This document shows, piece by piece, positions 9,152 through 20,008 of a stretch of DNA of 64,000 nucleotides. The DNA lies in the NCBI GenBank assembly GCA_032191425.1, contig CM063446.1, positions 18,332,501-18,396,500 on the forward strand, read 5' to 3'. The DNA comes from Lymantria dispar. Lineage: Eukaryota > Arthropoda > Insecta > Lepidoptera > Erebidae. Both the position numbers and the translations under genes were made by a program. The notes beneath the pieces were generated by a model. The model ran no database searches, was not told where the DNA came from, and saw nothing but the letters and a program-made list of their open reading frames with translations. The first letter of the stretch is position 1. Each line of letters begins with the position of its first letter.

Positions 9152-10770
9152 AGATCGGGCCCAACCCCGACGAGGTGCCGCTCGATGCGGGCAGCCAACA
9201 CCCTCTCCAGCAGCTTGCCCGCATCATCGAGCAGCACGATGGGCCTGTAGGCCGAGGCCGACTCGGGAGACCATCCCGGCTTCGGCAGGAGAACCAGCCT
9301 CCCCTCTTTCCAGCACCCAGGGAACTGCCCGGACGTCAAACAGGCGTCGAACAGTCCCCTGAGGCGTGGTCTCAGATGCTCGAGGACCAGGGCCAGCACA
9401 CGGTTCGGAATACCGTCGGGCCCGGGGGCGGTGGATTTGACTCGCATACGCACCACCGTCGCCCCCATTTCCGGCTCCGTGATGGGCGGAGCACTTTCAT
9501 CGTCGGCCTCCCGGTCGCTGTCCGGCGAAGCCATGACCGGGGGCGTGTGCTCCACCCGCCGTGGAAAGAGGTCCTCGACAACTCTGGTGAGGAGGCTGGG
9601 CTGGAGAGTCTCGATGAGGGGGGGGGGGGGGGGCCCGCCCGCGGAGCTTGTTCAGCGCCGCGAGGTAGGGGCGACGCCAGGGGTTACGCTCGAGACTGTC
9701 CAGCATCTCCCGCCGACTAACGTCCTTGGCGGTACGGACGGCCAGCCTGAAGGCAGACCGCGCACTGTGGTAAGCCTCGTACAGCTGGCCCTCCCGCTCA
9801 GCGTCGCGGTGACGCGCTCGGCTGCGGGTGTAGGCCCTCCGGGCACGTATGCACGCGGCCCGAAGGTCCGCCAATTCTCGGGACAACCAGGAGACCGCAT
9901 TCTTCGGGGGCAGACGCCGCACACGGGGCATTACCGCATCGCAGATCTGCGTTAACGCACAGCGGATGCGGCCAGCCTCGGCATCCACCCCGTCTGCCTG
10001 GGGCGGTGAGGACAGCCACGACTGAACGATGGCTGCCTCCGCCAACAGGTCCCAATCCAATCGACCCACAGCCCACCGCGGAAACGCGGGAGCTCCGTCC
10101 ACCGTGTGACCCCTGCTGGGCTGCAGGAGGGTCCGGGAGACCTCTATCCGGATGTATCGGTGGTCGGATAGGGTCTCAACCTCCTCCTGGACGCACCAGC
10201 TCCTCACACGTGCTGCGACATTAGGGCTAGCGAACGACAAGTCCACTATCGACCCGCCCTGCTGCCGCACGCACGTTTGCACCGAGCCCCTGTTCAGCAA
10301 ACAGACGCCCAGTGCCGCCGCCCACTCTTCGACCGCCCGCCCGCGGTCATTCGTCCTGGGGGACCCCCACGCCGTGGACTTGGCGTTGTAGTCCCCAGAA
10401 CGAAGACTTGGCGCGGTGCCAGTCGCCGCATCGAGGCCCCCACGATGGTGAGGAAGGCCCCGAAATCCGTCGCGCTCCTGTTAGGGGAGAAGTAAACACC
10501 AAATAGCGTAATCTCTCCCCATTCCGCCGCGACATACCCGTCGCTCCTGTCCAAGAGCAACAAAGGCGGGGAATGCCACGACGTGGAGGCGACGATTGCC
10601 ACAGAGCCGTCACTGCTGCCCAGCCAATTGGGCCGGTCAGGCACCACGTACGGCTCCGCGGCTACGGCTGCACCGAGCAACCACTCCGCCATGGCTTGCA
10701 GGAAAACGTCCTGTGCCTCGGCGGCGTGGTTGAGGTTGGCCTGCAGGAGGTGGTAGGATTCGGTCACCAT
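9152..10770 (-). pseudogene. R1-clade LINE ORF2, N-terminal half: endonuclease and start of RT
   Basis: Starts with ATG at 10770 (MVTESYHLLQANLNHA), 50 bases past the ORF1 stop. The first part is an apurinic-type endonuclease: QANLNHA, YVVPDRP, GVYFSPN, VFVLG. A one-base loss in a C run near 10393-10396 breaks the frame just before the GDYNAK motif, which continues in the next frame to LNRGSV and the SDHRY motif. A second slip sits at a 16-base G run (9618-9633). After it come RT motifs GPDGIPN, KEGRLVLLPKPG, AYRPIVLL and IERHLVGVGPDL, where the inversion junction cuts the protein off. At least two frameshifts and loss of the catalytic core make it dead. Confidence 0.88.
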
Positions 10771-10820
10771 TAGTGGCCGTATCCATCACCTCCTCCACGC
10801 TGGCGGGCGATCGGGTCGCG

Positions 10821-13205
10821 CTAGGGGCGAGAGCGGCCGGGGTCGTCGGGCCGCTCCGCCCCTTTGGGGCCGAAGCCGGGGGTCTGCAATCCTTGCCCTT
10901 CCATGCGGTGTGTGGCGGGCCTATTGCCCGCCGTACATGCGGAGCAGTGGGGGGTGGCGGCGCAGGATGCCGCCTTATGCCCGGGTTGACCGCAGCGGAA
11001 ACAAAGGTCGCTGCAGTCAAAGCAGTTAGTGCATGTCGGCCGAGTGTGTCCGACCGCCATGCACTTGTAGCACCTCGCAGGCCGGGACTCCAGCACGGTC
11101 ACCCGCGCCGAGCTCCAGCCCACGAGGAACCTGCCTGAGCCGGCCAATTGCTTGGCTGAATCCACCGGGCACTGCACCCAGGCAGCACCGACGCCACCCG
11201 GACCAGGGCGGATGGCGCCAATTCGGACGGTGTCCACGAGACACCCGGTTTTCGAGACGATGGCCTCCCGGATGTCATCCACCGTCACGGAGTCGTTCAG
11301 ACCCGCGACGCGTAGTTCTGCGCACTTTACGGGTCTGGCGATTTTGACGCCACCCTCCTCTGCGAACAGATCCCTCAACTTGGCCGCCATGCTATCGGCC
11401 GTCTTGGTGCCCTCGGCCCCAGGGAACTCTAGAATCCGAGCCCCTGTCCGGGCCTTGCGGGTCCTGGCTTCGACGCCTCCTAAATCGGAGACGTCAAGCT
11501 CCCGCCGGGCGCGACGTAAGACGGCCTCATAGTTGAGGCCGTTTTCGGCCGCCTCAGGCAGCACGGTGATCACCACCGCGGCTGACTTCGGCGGCCGGAG
11601 CCTCCTGCGCGACCTCTTGCTTTCGGCTCCTGCCTTGGGAGCGGAGGCATTGGCGGCGCTTTTGGCCTCCGCTCTCCTCTTCTGGCCGCGACTTTTTCGG
11701 CTGCGCTCAGCCGTCTGCCAACCCTCTTCGGGAGCAACGTGGTCGCTAGGCGCAGCAGTCGCGGTCGCGGCTACGGTGTGCGCCGTCGACGGTGTAGTTG
11801 CCGGCGGCGGCTTAGGTCCGGCCTTGGCAAGAGCCGGTGCCACCTTCTTCTTCGCGGCGGGTCCTTTGGTTTTCGGCCCAGCAACGGCCGCAGCGTAGCT
11901 TCCCACGCGCCCGCCCTGGCAGGGTAGCGCGGCAGGAGCTGACGCCACAGCCTTCGGCCTGTCCGCAGCAAGCGGCGGCCGGAGACGGGGCTCCGGAGGC
12001 AGGGACAGTCTCTGCTCCAGAGCCGCCATGCGCACGTCAAGCATTTTGCCAACAACCTCCACTACGGCGCGCATGGTCTGGTCCGGCACGCCATCCACTG
12101 CGGGCAGCGGGACCACTTCGGCCAGCTGGGCCCTCTGGGGACTCGCCGCAGCGCGAGTTGGCGCAGCGGGGACGACGGGGGCGGCGGCAGGGCCGGCACT
12201 TGTCGGCGGCGCGGTCCTCGCCAGCTGCGCGATCTGGCACCGCAAGTCGGCCATTTGTTTGGCCAACTCGCGGTTCGCCTTCTGCACCGCCGACAGCACC
12301 TTTTGTAGGGCCTTGTTCTTCTCCTGCAGGCCCGAAACCTCGCCACTAAGGCGGGTATTTTCGGCCTGCAGGGTTGCCACGTCAGTTGGTGGGGGGTCGA
12401 TACCTACAGTGGGCTCAGTAGCTGGCGCGCCGGTGGGAGGGATGTCCGCTAACACCCTCATCATTCTTGCGGCAGCCGCCTCATTCGCCCGCTTTTGGGC
12501 ATCAGTCCCCCGCGTATGGCTGATCGACGCCGGAGCCGCTGACCTTGCCACCACCATTGCAGCCCCTCGCCCCCTGCGAGAGGCTGGAACCTTGGGAGGA
12601 GGCATGATAGCGCCACTCCCCTCGGAGGCGGATCCTGAGGTGCCACCCATATTCAGGGGGCGCTTCCGCACCATCGAGGGGAGGGCCTCCTCCCCAACCT
12701 CTAGGGCTGCCGCGAGGGCCGATGCCGGAGACTGGGATGACCCACCGACAGTCTCAGCAGCCGACATGTCGGTGTCTGACGGCCCTGCGGCAGTACTGCC
12801 GCCCTCGTCAGCACTCGGAGTGGCTGCAGCGGCCTCCCTAGCCAGCCGCTCCTGCCTGGCCAACTCGCGCCTCTTTACGCTCGTAGCCTTTCCTGTCCCC
12901 ATGTTCTTCCTCTTCTTTCTCTTTTTAGGGGCCTCGAGTGTCGCCGGCCCCTTGCCTGATCTTGTGGCCTCAAGTGCCGAACTAGCAGCCGAGCTGCAGT
13001 CGGACGAGGCATCCCTCTCCTCTGGGCCGTAGCTTGGCCGGGCTATAACGTGGGAACTAATAGGTTCCCCGCTGTCGGTGGTTTTGGGCGTCTCACCCCT
13101 CCTATCTACATCCAAATTGTACGAAGAATCTATTCGATTCCCACGAGTATGGGAGAAATAAAGGTCGACCCGGGCAGAGATCCCGATACCCGGGCAAGTG
13201 TACAT
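10821..13205 (-). CDS. R1-clade LINE ORF1 (Gag-like, zinc knuckles), 794 codons
   Basis: Long open frame rich in Ala, Pro, Arg and Lys. A coiled-coil-prone segment (around AENTRLSGEVSGLQEKNKALQ, broken by other residues) lies mid-protein, and the C-terminus has CCHC knuckles at about residues 712-725 (CYKCMAVGHTRPTC) and 735-748 (CFRCGQPGHKAASC). A third, CSACTAG...H, begins near 754, but its last Cys is readable only in another frame (GKDC), so a one-base indel near 10,900 has probably replaced the true C-terminus. ORF1 proteins of this clade bind element RNA and form the RNP; that role is family knowledge. The N-terminal Met chosen here may lie upstream of the true start. Confidence 0.85.
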   Translation of the reverse strand: MYTCPGIGISARVDLYFSHTRGNRIDSSYNLDVDRRGETPKTTDSGEPISSHVIARPSYGPEERDASSDCSSAASSALEATRSGKGPATLEAPKKRKKRKNMGTGKATSVKRRELARQERLAREAAAATPSADEGGSTAAGPSDTDMSAAETVGGSSQSPASALAAALEVGEEALPSMVRKRPLNMGGTSGSASEGSGAIMPPPKVPASRRGRGAAMVVARSAAPASISHTRGTDAQKRANEAAAARMMRVLADIPPTGAPATEPTVGIDPPPTDVATLQAENTRLSGEVSGLQEKNKALQKVLSAVQKANRELAKQMADLRCQIAQLARTAPPTSAGPAAAPVVPAAPTRAAASPQRAQLAEVVPLPAVDGVPDQTMRAVVEVVGKMLDVRMAALEQRLSLPPEPRLRPPLAADRPKAVASAPAALPCQGGRVGSYAAAVAGPKTKGPAAKKKVAPALAKAGPKPPPATTPSTAHTVAATATAAPSDHVAPEEGWQTAERSRKSRGQKRRAEAKSAANASAPKAGAESKRSRRRLRPPKSAAVVITVLPEAAENGLNYEAVLRRARRELDVSDLGGVEARTRKARTGARILEFPGAEGTKTADSMAAKLRDLFAEEGGVKIARPVKCAELRVAGLNDSVTVDDIREAIVSKTGCLVDTVRIGAIRPGPGGVGAAWVQCPVDSAKQLAGSGRFLVGWSSARVTVLESRPARCYKCMAVGHTRPTCTNCFDCSDLCFRCGQPGHKAASCAATPHCSACTAGNRPATHRMEGQGLQTPGFGPKGAERPDDPGRSRP

Positions 13206-13670
13206 TTGTATCCCAACACAAGGGAGTCCGCAGGTACCCTGGCTGGGGGCGCGCTAACGACTGAACAACCCATCAGCCATGCATCCTCTCGCCGCGCGCC
13301 AGAACTTAGGATTCTGGGTGATTGTTTTATAGAGGTTTTCTTCCTCGCGGTCCAGGCGGTTAAGCCAAGACCCTCGCTCCTGAATCTAGGCCTCAAGACA
13401 AATGTCCCGAAGCAAGAATCAGGTCTACGATTTGTCGCGGTTGGCAAATGCCTGCTCAGTCCTCAAACGAATGAGTGACTGAGCCCGTCGAATTTTCGCG
13501 TCCAATACCCTCTACAATTAGAGGGCATGGAGCGAATTTGGGGCATCCCACAAACTGGGCCCCCCCCTCGGGCCAGATATTTGCCACGAGCGACAATTCC
13601 AGAGAGCAGTCCAAGAAATTGTCGCTCGTGCCCAGGGTACACCACGCGGAGGTTTCTGGCGTAGTACCCC
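13206..13670 (-). other. 5' UTR of the R1-clade LINE
   Basis: GC-rich non-coding sequence between the ORF1 start and the target duplication at 13671. It contains a local inverted repeat: GACAATTTCTTGGACTGC and GAATTGTCGCTCGTGGC share GCGACAATT in opposite or same sense near 13585-13630. Likely holds the internal promoter, by analogy with other R1-clade elements. Confidence 0.6.
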
Positions 13671-13790
13671 AGACTTGTTAGTATAGCCTTCATTACAAGT
13701 TTTCTTTTTCTTGCATAGATGTTATATGCATATTAAATCCTTTAGTCGTCTTTTACAACAACCACGGTCTCTTTCAAAAAACGGACCCTT
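13671..13790 (-). repeat. SINE copy, 5' part, continuing from 8216-8282
   Basis: Resumes the interrupted SINE: TTGCATAGATGTTATATGCA and TTAGTCGTCTTTTAC are internal family landmarks. The head (GTGTGGTGACGG) is lost. Confidence 0.8.
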
Positions 13791-13799
13791 CAATATAAA

Positions 13800-13995
13800 C
13801 GTGTAAAAATAATGATGCTTACGCGAGTATTACACATAAGAAAATTATTTTCAACGGATTTTATCGCGTTCGTATTTGATTTTCGATTGCCCGATGTTTT
13901 GAACACTTTACAGCGTTCATGGTCACGGGTGGACTAAAATGTCTACGTCCAACAAGTCATAGTTATTACAGAAAATTAAATGCAATTGCGATAAA
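13800..13995 (-). repeat. Penelope-like element terminal repeat fragment
   Basis: Shares with 28370-28590 and 28897-29100 the string of landmarks ACGCGAGTATTACACAT, TATCGCGTT, CCCGATGTTTTGAACAC and GCGTTCATGGTCACGGG. These recur near Penelope-like elements in insects; assignment to PLE is from memory of that family plus the GIY-YIG ORF at 29397-30059. Confidence 0.6.
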
Positions 13996-14446
13996 ATCCG
14001 TAAGAATAGTTTTATTTACAATGTAAAAATAATGTTCTTGAGTATCGTAAGCACTGGTTGCTTGGTGGCCAAGGAAGTTTAACACATGTGCAATAACGGG
14101 TTGATTATGAATATATGCGATAACAAATGTTGGATTGTGTAATAAAATATTTACACAAACTGCTGACTTATGTAAAACGATACTCTTTGGAGACTGACAT
14201 TGTCTTGTAACAAACAAATTAATTCACAGTGTTGTTTTTATGTAATAGTATGTTCGTAATATATATAATTATACATATATTTTGCTTCTATTGAGCAATG
14301 TGTTGTTGACATTACTAATTTAGATAATAATGTATCTACAATAGTAGATTTACAATAGTAAATAGTGAATTTAATTCACAAATTAATTTAAATTAACTCC
14401 TAAGACAATAGAGAACTCCTCTTGCCTTAGCACCTTAAGCGTTAAG
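13996..14446. other. AT-rich spacer
   Basis: No coding content or recognisable repeat, apart from the probable 5' edge of the LINE that follows. Confidence 0.5.
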
Positions 14447-17283
14447 AATAATTTTATATCAATCAACCTGGCACATCAAAATATTCAGGGTATGTCAAGT
14501 AAAGATTTGGAAATTGAATTATTTTTGAATGATTACCAGATAGATATTCTTTTTATTACTGAACACTGGCTCAAAGGTGATCAGTTAATGTTCAGTTTTC
14601 CTAATCACCAGGTTGTTAGCTCGTTCAATAGAGTCAGTATGATCCGAGGTGGCTCATTGATAATTTTAAATAAGAAGGTTAAATATAAAGAAAGAAATGA
14701 TATTGTGAAACTCTCTATTGAACGTGTTATAGAAATTGCTTGTATTGAGTCGGAGCAGTTCATAATTGTATGCGTATACAGACCTCCATGTTCACCATAT
14801 GATAATTTTGAAAGATATATGGAGGATATTTTGTTCAAAATCTCCACCTCTAATAAAACAGTTGTTATTTGCGGCGACTTTAATGTAAATCTATTAGACT
14901 ACAATAACACCACACAAAAATTTATAACTAATGAATTTATATATATTATAATTTATATAATATCTTTTTGGAGCCTACTAGGATAACATCTGGGAGTGCA
15001 ACTTGTATTGATAATATATTTACAAATGTTAAACCCATAGCTCACACTATTGTTAGTGCTCTAGAATCAGATCATTGTGGTCAACTTGTTGTATTTCCTA
15101 GAACTAGTAGGATTAAAAGAGAAAGTATTAGCTTTGTTCCTGTGACTGCTAGCCGCTTAGAGCACTTTAGATACAAACTGGGTATGAAGGTACCGCTGTT
15201 GCCTATTCACGACAATCCCAATGAATTATATAGGATGTATATTATTTCGCATAATCGATACGGAATTCAGTAAAATTTTTAAACCAAAAACTTTAACATT
15301 TGGAGTGCCTGCTGGTTTTAGTGAATGGGCTACTTGTGGTATCTACAAGAGTAGAAGAAGGTTATATGATCTTTACAGTGAAAAATCTTATAACCATAAC
15401 CCAATATTCTTAGAGTATGTTAAGAATTATTCAAAAATTTTTAAACGTGCCTGTTCCAGTGCTAAATCCATTTATCTAAGAAGGAAAATTAAAGGAACTA
15501 GTGATATAATTAAAATGACTTGGACAGTGATTAATAGTGAAACCGGTAGGAACACTGTGCGGAAGAAGGACTTTAATTTAAAAATTGGTGATAAAAATGT
15601 GACTGTGAATAAAGAAGTGGCACATGAATTTGAAAACTATTTTACAAATGTGCCTGTATTAACAACAAAGTCCTTAGCGTCGTGTCCCGTTATTAAGTAT
15701 TGTAAAATGTGACACTTCCTTTGAATTTTCAGATGTCAGTGTGGATGATATTTTAAAGTCTTTTAAAAATCTTAATGTTAAGAAAACAGCAGATCTGTGG
15801 GGCTTATCTGTAAGGACTGTTGATTTTATAATATCTATTATTGCTCCCCACCTGGCATTTGTGTTTAATAGTTGTGTTGCTCGGGGTGTGTTTCCTGAGC
15901 TCATGATTAAATTAAAATTAGTAGAGTAATTCCTTTATTTAAATCCGGTAGTATGACAGATATGAACAATTTTCGTCCCATTTCCATACTACCAACACTC
16001 AGTAAAGTATTTGAAAAAATTATGCTTAATCAGATGTTGACTCATTTTAATAGACATAGTATTTTTCATAAAAATCAATTTGGGTTTACTAAGAATTGCT
16101 CCACTACTGATGCTGAGGTGTAGGGTTATTGAAAAATATTTTTGCAGCCTGGGAGGAATCACATGAGGCTTTAGGGGTCTTTTGTGATTTATCCAAGGCA
16201 TTTGATTGTGTACAACATGAAACACTCATCAGAAAACTTTACCACTATGGGATCAGGAATAGCGCTCTTGAACTTGTAACTTCCTATTTAAGCAACAGAA
16301 TCCAGAGGGTTGATGTTAATGGTGCACAATCGTCTGGTTCTGTTATAAAAATGGGCGTTCCACAGGGATCCATTCTGGGGCCATTTCTATTTCTTGTATA
16401 TATTAATGACCTACCCTACCATATAGGAGACAATCAAAACATTGTGTTGTTCGCAGATGATACTTCTTTGTTATTTAAAATTAAAAGACAAATGCTCAAT
16501 TATGATGATGTGAACAATGCACTGTCTAACGTTGTTCATTGGTTTAACACTAATAATTTGGTTCTCAATGAGAAGAAAACTAAATGTATTAAATTTACTA
16601 CTCCCAATGTGAGGCAAGTGGAAACCAATGTCCAAATGAATGGCGTGGCTTTGGACCTTGTGGAATCGACCGTTTTTATAGGTATCACCATAGATGCTAA
16701 ACTTCAATGGGGACCTCATATTGAAAAGTTGTCGAGTAGGCTTAGCTCAGCGGCTTAGGCAGTAAAAAAAATAAGAATGTTAACCGATATTGTAACAGCT
16801 AGAATGGTTTATTTCGCTTATTTCCATAGTCTGATGTCTTACGGCATATTACTGTGGGGATGCTCCGCGGACTTGAATAGAATCTTTGTTCTTCAAAAAA
16901 GGGCTGTCCGTGCAATTTATAATCTGGGCCCAAGAGTCTCACTTCGAGAGAAATTCAGAGAAATAAATATTCTAACTGTTATATCACAATATATATACGA
17001 AAATATATTATATGTCAAAAAAAATATCGCTAACTGCAAAAGATATTGTGACATTCATGAAATGAATACTCGGAATAAGGACAAACTAGTTGTACATACT
17101 ACTCGTCTCCAAAAAATTAGCAAATCATTCATGGGGCAATGTATACGTTTCTACAATAGATTACCTAAAGATATCCGAGACCTGCCAACAAAAAAGTTTA
17201 AAAAAGCTATCAAGAATAGACTTTGTAAGAAAGCTTATTATAAAATCTCGGATTATGTAGATGATAATACTGATTGGTTGTGA
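14447..17283 (+). pseudogene. CR1/Daphne-like ORF2: endonuclease plus reverse transcriptase, multiply broken
   Basis: Endonuclease at the start: NLAHQNIQGM, the TEHWL motif, CVYRPP, CGDFNVNLLD (catalytic GDFN) and, after a frameshift near 14940-14970, SDHCGQ. The linker follows in fragments (15221-15712, 15741-15929). RT motifs: NNFRPISILPTLSKVFEK (about 15964), NQFGFTKNCST (16075), FCDLSKAFDCV (16180; motif A), GVPQGSILGP (16350) and LFADDTSLL (16450; motif C). A TAG after LSSAA (16756-16758) cuts off the C-terminal domain, which stays open to 17283. Shifts also occur near 15270, 15700, 15930 and 16125. At least six lesions. Confidence 0.88.
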
Positions 17284-17836
17284 GCAGCTCCTCATTATGC
17301 AATTTCCTTGTTATTTTAAATAAACTCTTTTTTAATAACTCTAATATTGTAAAGCGTAGCGTGTTTTGCCTAACGAAATTTTGCATTTTCGTCGTTTGTA
17401 ACATATGGTCTTGGTCATGCTCACTGAAGGATCTACTTGCGGTAGCTGCGTGGAGCGGGTCTCTCCCTTCCCTCCATAGTGGTTGAGGGGAGTGATGGCT
17501 GCTCTAGTAGTTAACTCGTGATCGGGTGCCGCTTGTGGGATCTGGTCCAGCCATAATCATTTGAATTATATTAAGTATCTTGCAGTTCGAAGGGCATCAC
17601 ACTAGAGCTAGGTCTTACAAAACATTTACACAAATTTATATCTAGTAAGAAGAAAAAAAAAATTAAAATAATAGACAAGCCCGCTGAGTTTCTTGCCGGA
17701 TCTTCTCAGTAGCGGTCGCGTTCCGATCCGGTGGTAGTTTATTTTTATTGGATAATTTAATTTTATTTTGTAAAATTGACAATATGTAAGTGCCCTCTCG
17801 GGGCCTATGCATAATAAATGATTTGAATTTGAATTA
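14447..17836 (+). mobile_element. CR1/Daphne-like LINE with ATTTGA tail
   Basis: Nearly full-length ORF2 in pieces, then a 3' UTR (17284-17836) ending AATAAATGATTTGAATTTGA, the tandem 3' end of Daphne/CR1-type LINEs in Lepidoptera. Parts of the same 3' UTR recur at 48710-49045 (+) and 29256-29320 (-). Confidence 0.85.
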
Positions 17837-17939
17837 TATATTTAATTTGATGAGATATATTTTTTTTCATGATTTTCGAGGTTGCGTGGCGTTGGGATAA
17901 GAATAATTATAACCACCTCTTACTTGCCCCTTTAATTTC

Positions 17940-18170
17940 TTTTTGAGAGTCTATGGTTTGGTCGCACGCCGTCCGTTCCGTCTGAAGTAACGAAAGGCTG
18001 GCGCGCGACCTCATGATCCACCATATTCTAGTCCCTTCGCCATTGGGGCGACCACTGGTATCGAGTTCTTTGATGGCCGTGGCCAGTTTGGCGGAATACC
18101 CTTTCGGGGAGGGATGCCCTCACGCGGTTAACCTCTCAGTGGGTGACGAACCTTGGTCTAGTCACTCGCG
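17940..18170 (-). repeat. Diverged R1-clade LINE 3' UTR
   Basis: Matches the layout of the family-1 3' UTR in minus orientation (GGGCGACCACTGG, GGCGGAATACCCTTTCGGG, CCTCTC) but with many differences and no clear T run. Probably a related R1-clade family. Confidence 0.55.
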
Positions 18171-18189
18171 GCCTCGGCTACCGCAGCAT

Positions 18190-18425
18190 TGGGCGCAGGT
18201 ATCCGTTTGATTGTCTATGGGTGTCGTACAAATAGACTATCACCAGTAGACAGTCGTTATCGTCTGGGAAATGTATAGCTACTGCGATCGCGAAGTCACT
18301 GGATAAACATGGTGATTTTGCAATATCACTATCACACTATGATTTGGCACTATCAATTGAAATAAATGAGTTATTGTGGTGTTTTATAAAGTAGGCCTAC
18401 GTCCTGCAATGGATGGCGAATAAAT
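18190..18425 (+). repeat. LINE-tail-like repeat, related to 25684-25870
   Basis: Shares CTGCGATCGC and a GGAT.A.CATGG.GATT stretch with 25684-25870 and ends near CTACGTCCTGCAATGGATGG, an RTE-like tail. Confidence 0.45.
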
Positions 18426-18613
18426 GTTATTTATTTTCTGACCGTGGTAATAAATTAAGAATACTATGATACCCATTTTCTTTCTCTTGGATATCGTAAA
18501 AATCGAATAATGGAGATCAGTAGATACTGTTGAATAGCAAAGGAGTAGTGAAGAGAACGGAGAAGAAGAAGAATTAATTCCGATTATATTTATACTATTA
18601 ATTTAAATCTCTT

Positions 18614-18899
18614 ATCATCATCATCATCATCGCAGCCCACATACGTCCCACTGTTGGGCTTGGGCCTCCTCCATAATGGGAAGGAATGGGACCTACTATA
18701 CCATGCTGGTCAGACATGGAAAAAGTCGAAATGAAACCCTATACCAATAGGGTTTCATTTCGACTTTTTCCTTTTCTTGCACAGATTCACAGATGTTATG
18801 TGCATATCCCATAGTCAGCATTCCATAGTCGACTTTTACGACATCCACGGCCAAGATAGGGAGTGGTGAATTGTATTCTTACTCTGTCACCACACGGAA
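18614..18899 (-). repeat. SINE (GATG-tail family) carrying an inverted duplication
   Basis: Full-length minus-oriented copy from the CATCATCATC tail (18614) to CACCACACGG (18899). The middle is changed by the palindrome listed separately, which adds about 25 bases. Confidence 0.9.
18718..18771. repeat. Perfect 24-bp-arm palindrome inside a SINE
   Basis: Arms 18718-18741 and 18748-18771 are exact reverse complements around a six-base loop TACCAA. The right arm is the normal SINE sequence (GGGTTTCATTTCGA region); the left arm is a new inverted copy of it, as expected from a strand-switch during DNA synthesis. Confidence 0.95.
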
Positions 18900-18990
18900 G
18901 AAATCTTTTATACTTAGTAAGAATTATTTTTAACTTAACAGCATTAAATTTACAATATTATAACACAGTTAATAAATAGTAATATTCAAC

Positions 18991-19208
18991 CTCACCATCA
19001 TCATCATCATCACAGCTATGTTCCTCTCCTGGGCTCGAGCCTCCTCCAAAATGGGAGGGTTATTGACCTACTATACCATGCTGGTTAGACGGTTGGTAAA
19101 TGATTTTATTTCGAGTTTCCTTTCTCTTGCATAGATGTTGTATGAAAATTATAATCCCTTGGTTGTTTTTTACGACACCCATGGGCAAGAAAGCTGTAGT
19201 GAACTGTA
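18991..19208 (-). repeat. SINE copy ending at the mariner remnant
   Basis: Minus-oriented copy from CATCATCATCATCATCACAG to GTGAACTGTATT; the head is missing, replaced by mariner sequence. Confidence 0.85.
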
Positions 19209-19745
19209 TTGATGGTGGCCGCGTTCGTTGGGAAAACCGGCCATGTTGCGACTATTGTACTTGAAGATCGTAGAACGGTTAACGCAGAGTGGTATACCAC
19301 AGTTTGTTTACCACAAGTCATAGCCAAACTTCGAAAATCTAACTCAAAGCGACGCTGATGCGGTGCAGGATGATTCCTGCACCACGACAACGCAAGCTCA
19401 CACAGCGCTCGTCAAACGATTGAGTATTTGAAGCAGGAAAAGTAGAAATTCTTGACCTTCCTCCATACAGTCCTTACCTAAGCCCTAACAATTTATTTAC
19501 ATTGCCTAAAATTAAGAAAAGTCTTCGTGGTCAAAAGTCCGGTGAAGAAGCAGTCGACGCTTTCAAGTCAGCCATTTTGAACATCCCCCACTTTAGAGTG
19601 GAATAAATGTTATACTAACTGGTTTGACCGAATGAAAAAGTGTATTAAGCTACGTGGTGAATACTTTGAAAAACAATAAAAAGTACTATAAGGTTCTAGT
19701 TGTGTTTTTTTCTTCAAACGACGAAACTTAAAAGGCGCATGCCTC
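19209..19745 (+). pseudogene. mariner-type transposase, C-terminal half, inactive
   Basis: Reading with frameshifts: GKTGHVATIVLEDRRTVNAEW, broken into shorter runs, then LHHDNASSHTA (second catalytic Asp), EILDLPPYSPYLSPNNLF and, in other frames, EWNKCYTNWF, CIKLRGEYFEKQ. In mariner transposases the third catalytic Asp lies in the YSPDLxPxD box; here both Asp positions are changed (Tyr and Asn). A stop before FLHHDN and at least two frameshifts add to the damage. The 5' half, including the helix-turn-helix and first Asp, is absent, and terminal inverted repeats are not recognisable. Confidence 0.85.
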
Positions 19746-20008
19746 GTACAATAAAAAGAACAATCGAGGTGCAACTTTGATATAGTTGACTAGCATCCCT
19801 CTTATTTTGGAGGAGGCCACTAGTGGGTAGATATGTATTATAAAGAGGCGCAGAAATTCTATATTTCAGTAGTTAATAATAATAATAATAAAACCCTCTG
19901 GGCCAGTCGTTATCTCACCATGAGACTAACGCAAAACTCGGAGGAACATTATATGGCTCTCTAAATTCTTTTGATATAAAAGAAAAAATGTATCACAAGA
20001 TTTATAGG
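19746..20008. other. Spacer with small SINE fragment and AAT repeat
   Basis: About 19780-19850 resembles the SINE (GATATAGTTGAC...TTTTGGAGGAGGC). An AAT microsatellite sits at 19876-19893. Confidence 0.4.

Larger units (their letters stand above)
8283..13670 (-). mobile_element. R1-clade LINE (family 1), rearranged copy with 13-bp target duplication
   Basis: Minus orientation: T run 8284-8302 (the poly-A tail), 3' UTR to about 8533, then an inverted (+) block 8536-9149 holding the ORF2 C-terminus, then minus-strand ORF2 N-terminus (9152-10770), ORF1 (10821-13205) and 5' UTR to 13670. Flanks carry AGACTTGTTAGTA at 8270-8282 and 13671-13683, so the whole block is one insertion rather than two neighbours. 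Compared with the copy at 1-1906, about 0.9 kb of RT core is missing at the 9150 junction and about 70 bases at the 8534 junction. Confidence 0.9.

Noticed and set aside
8524..9155. Two overlapping + strand genes at 8524-9362
   Set aside because: One frame is the inverted ORF2 block; the rest are shadows or read-through past the inversion junction.
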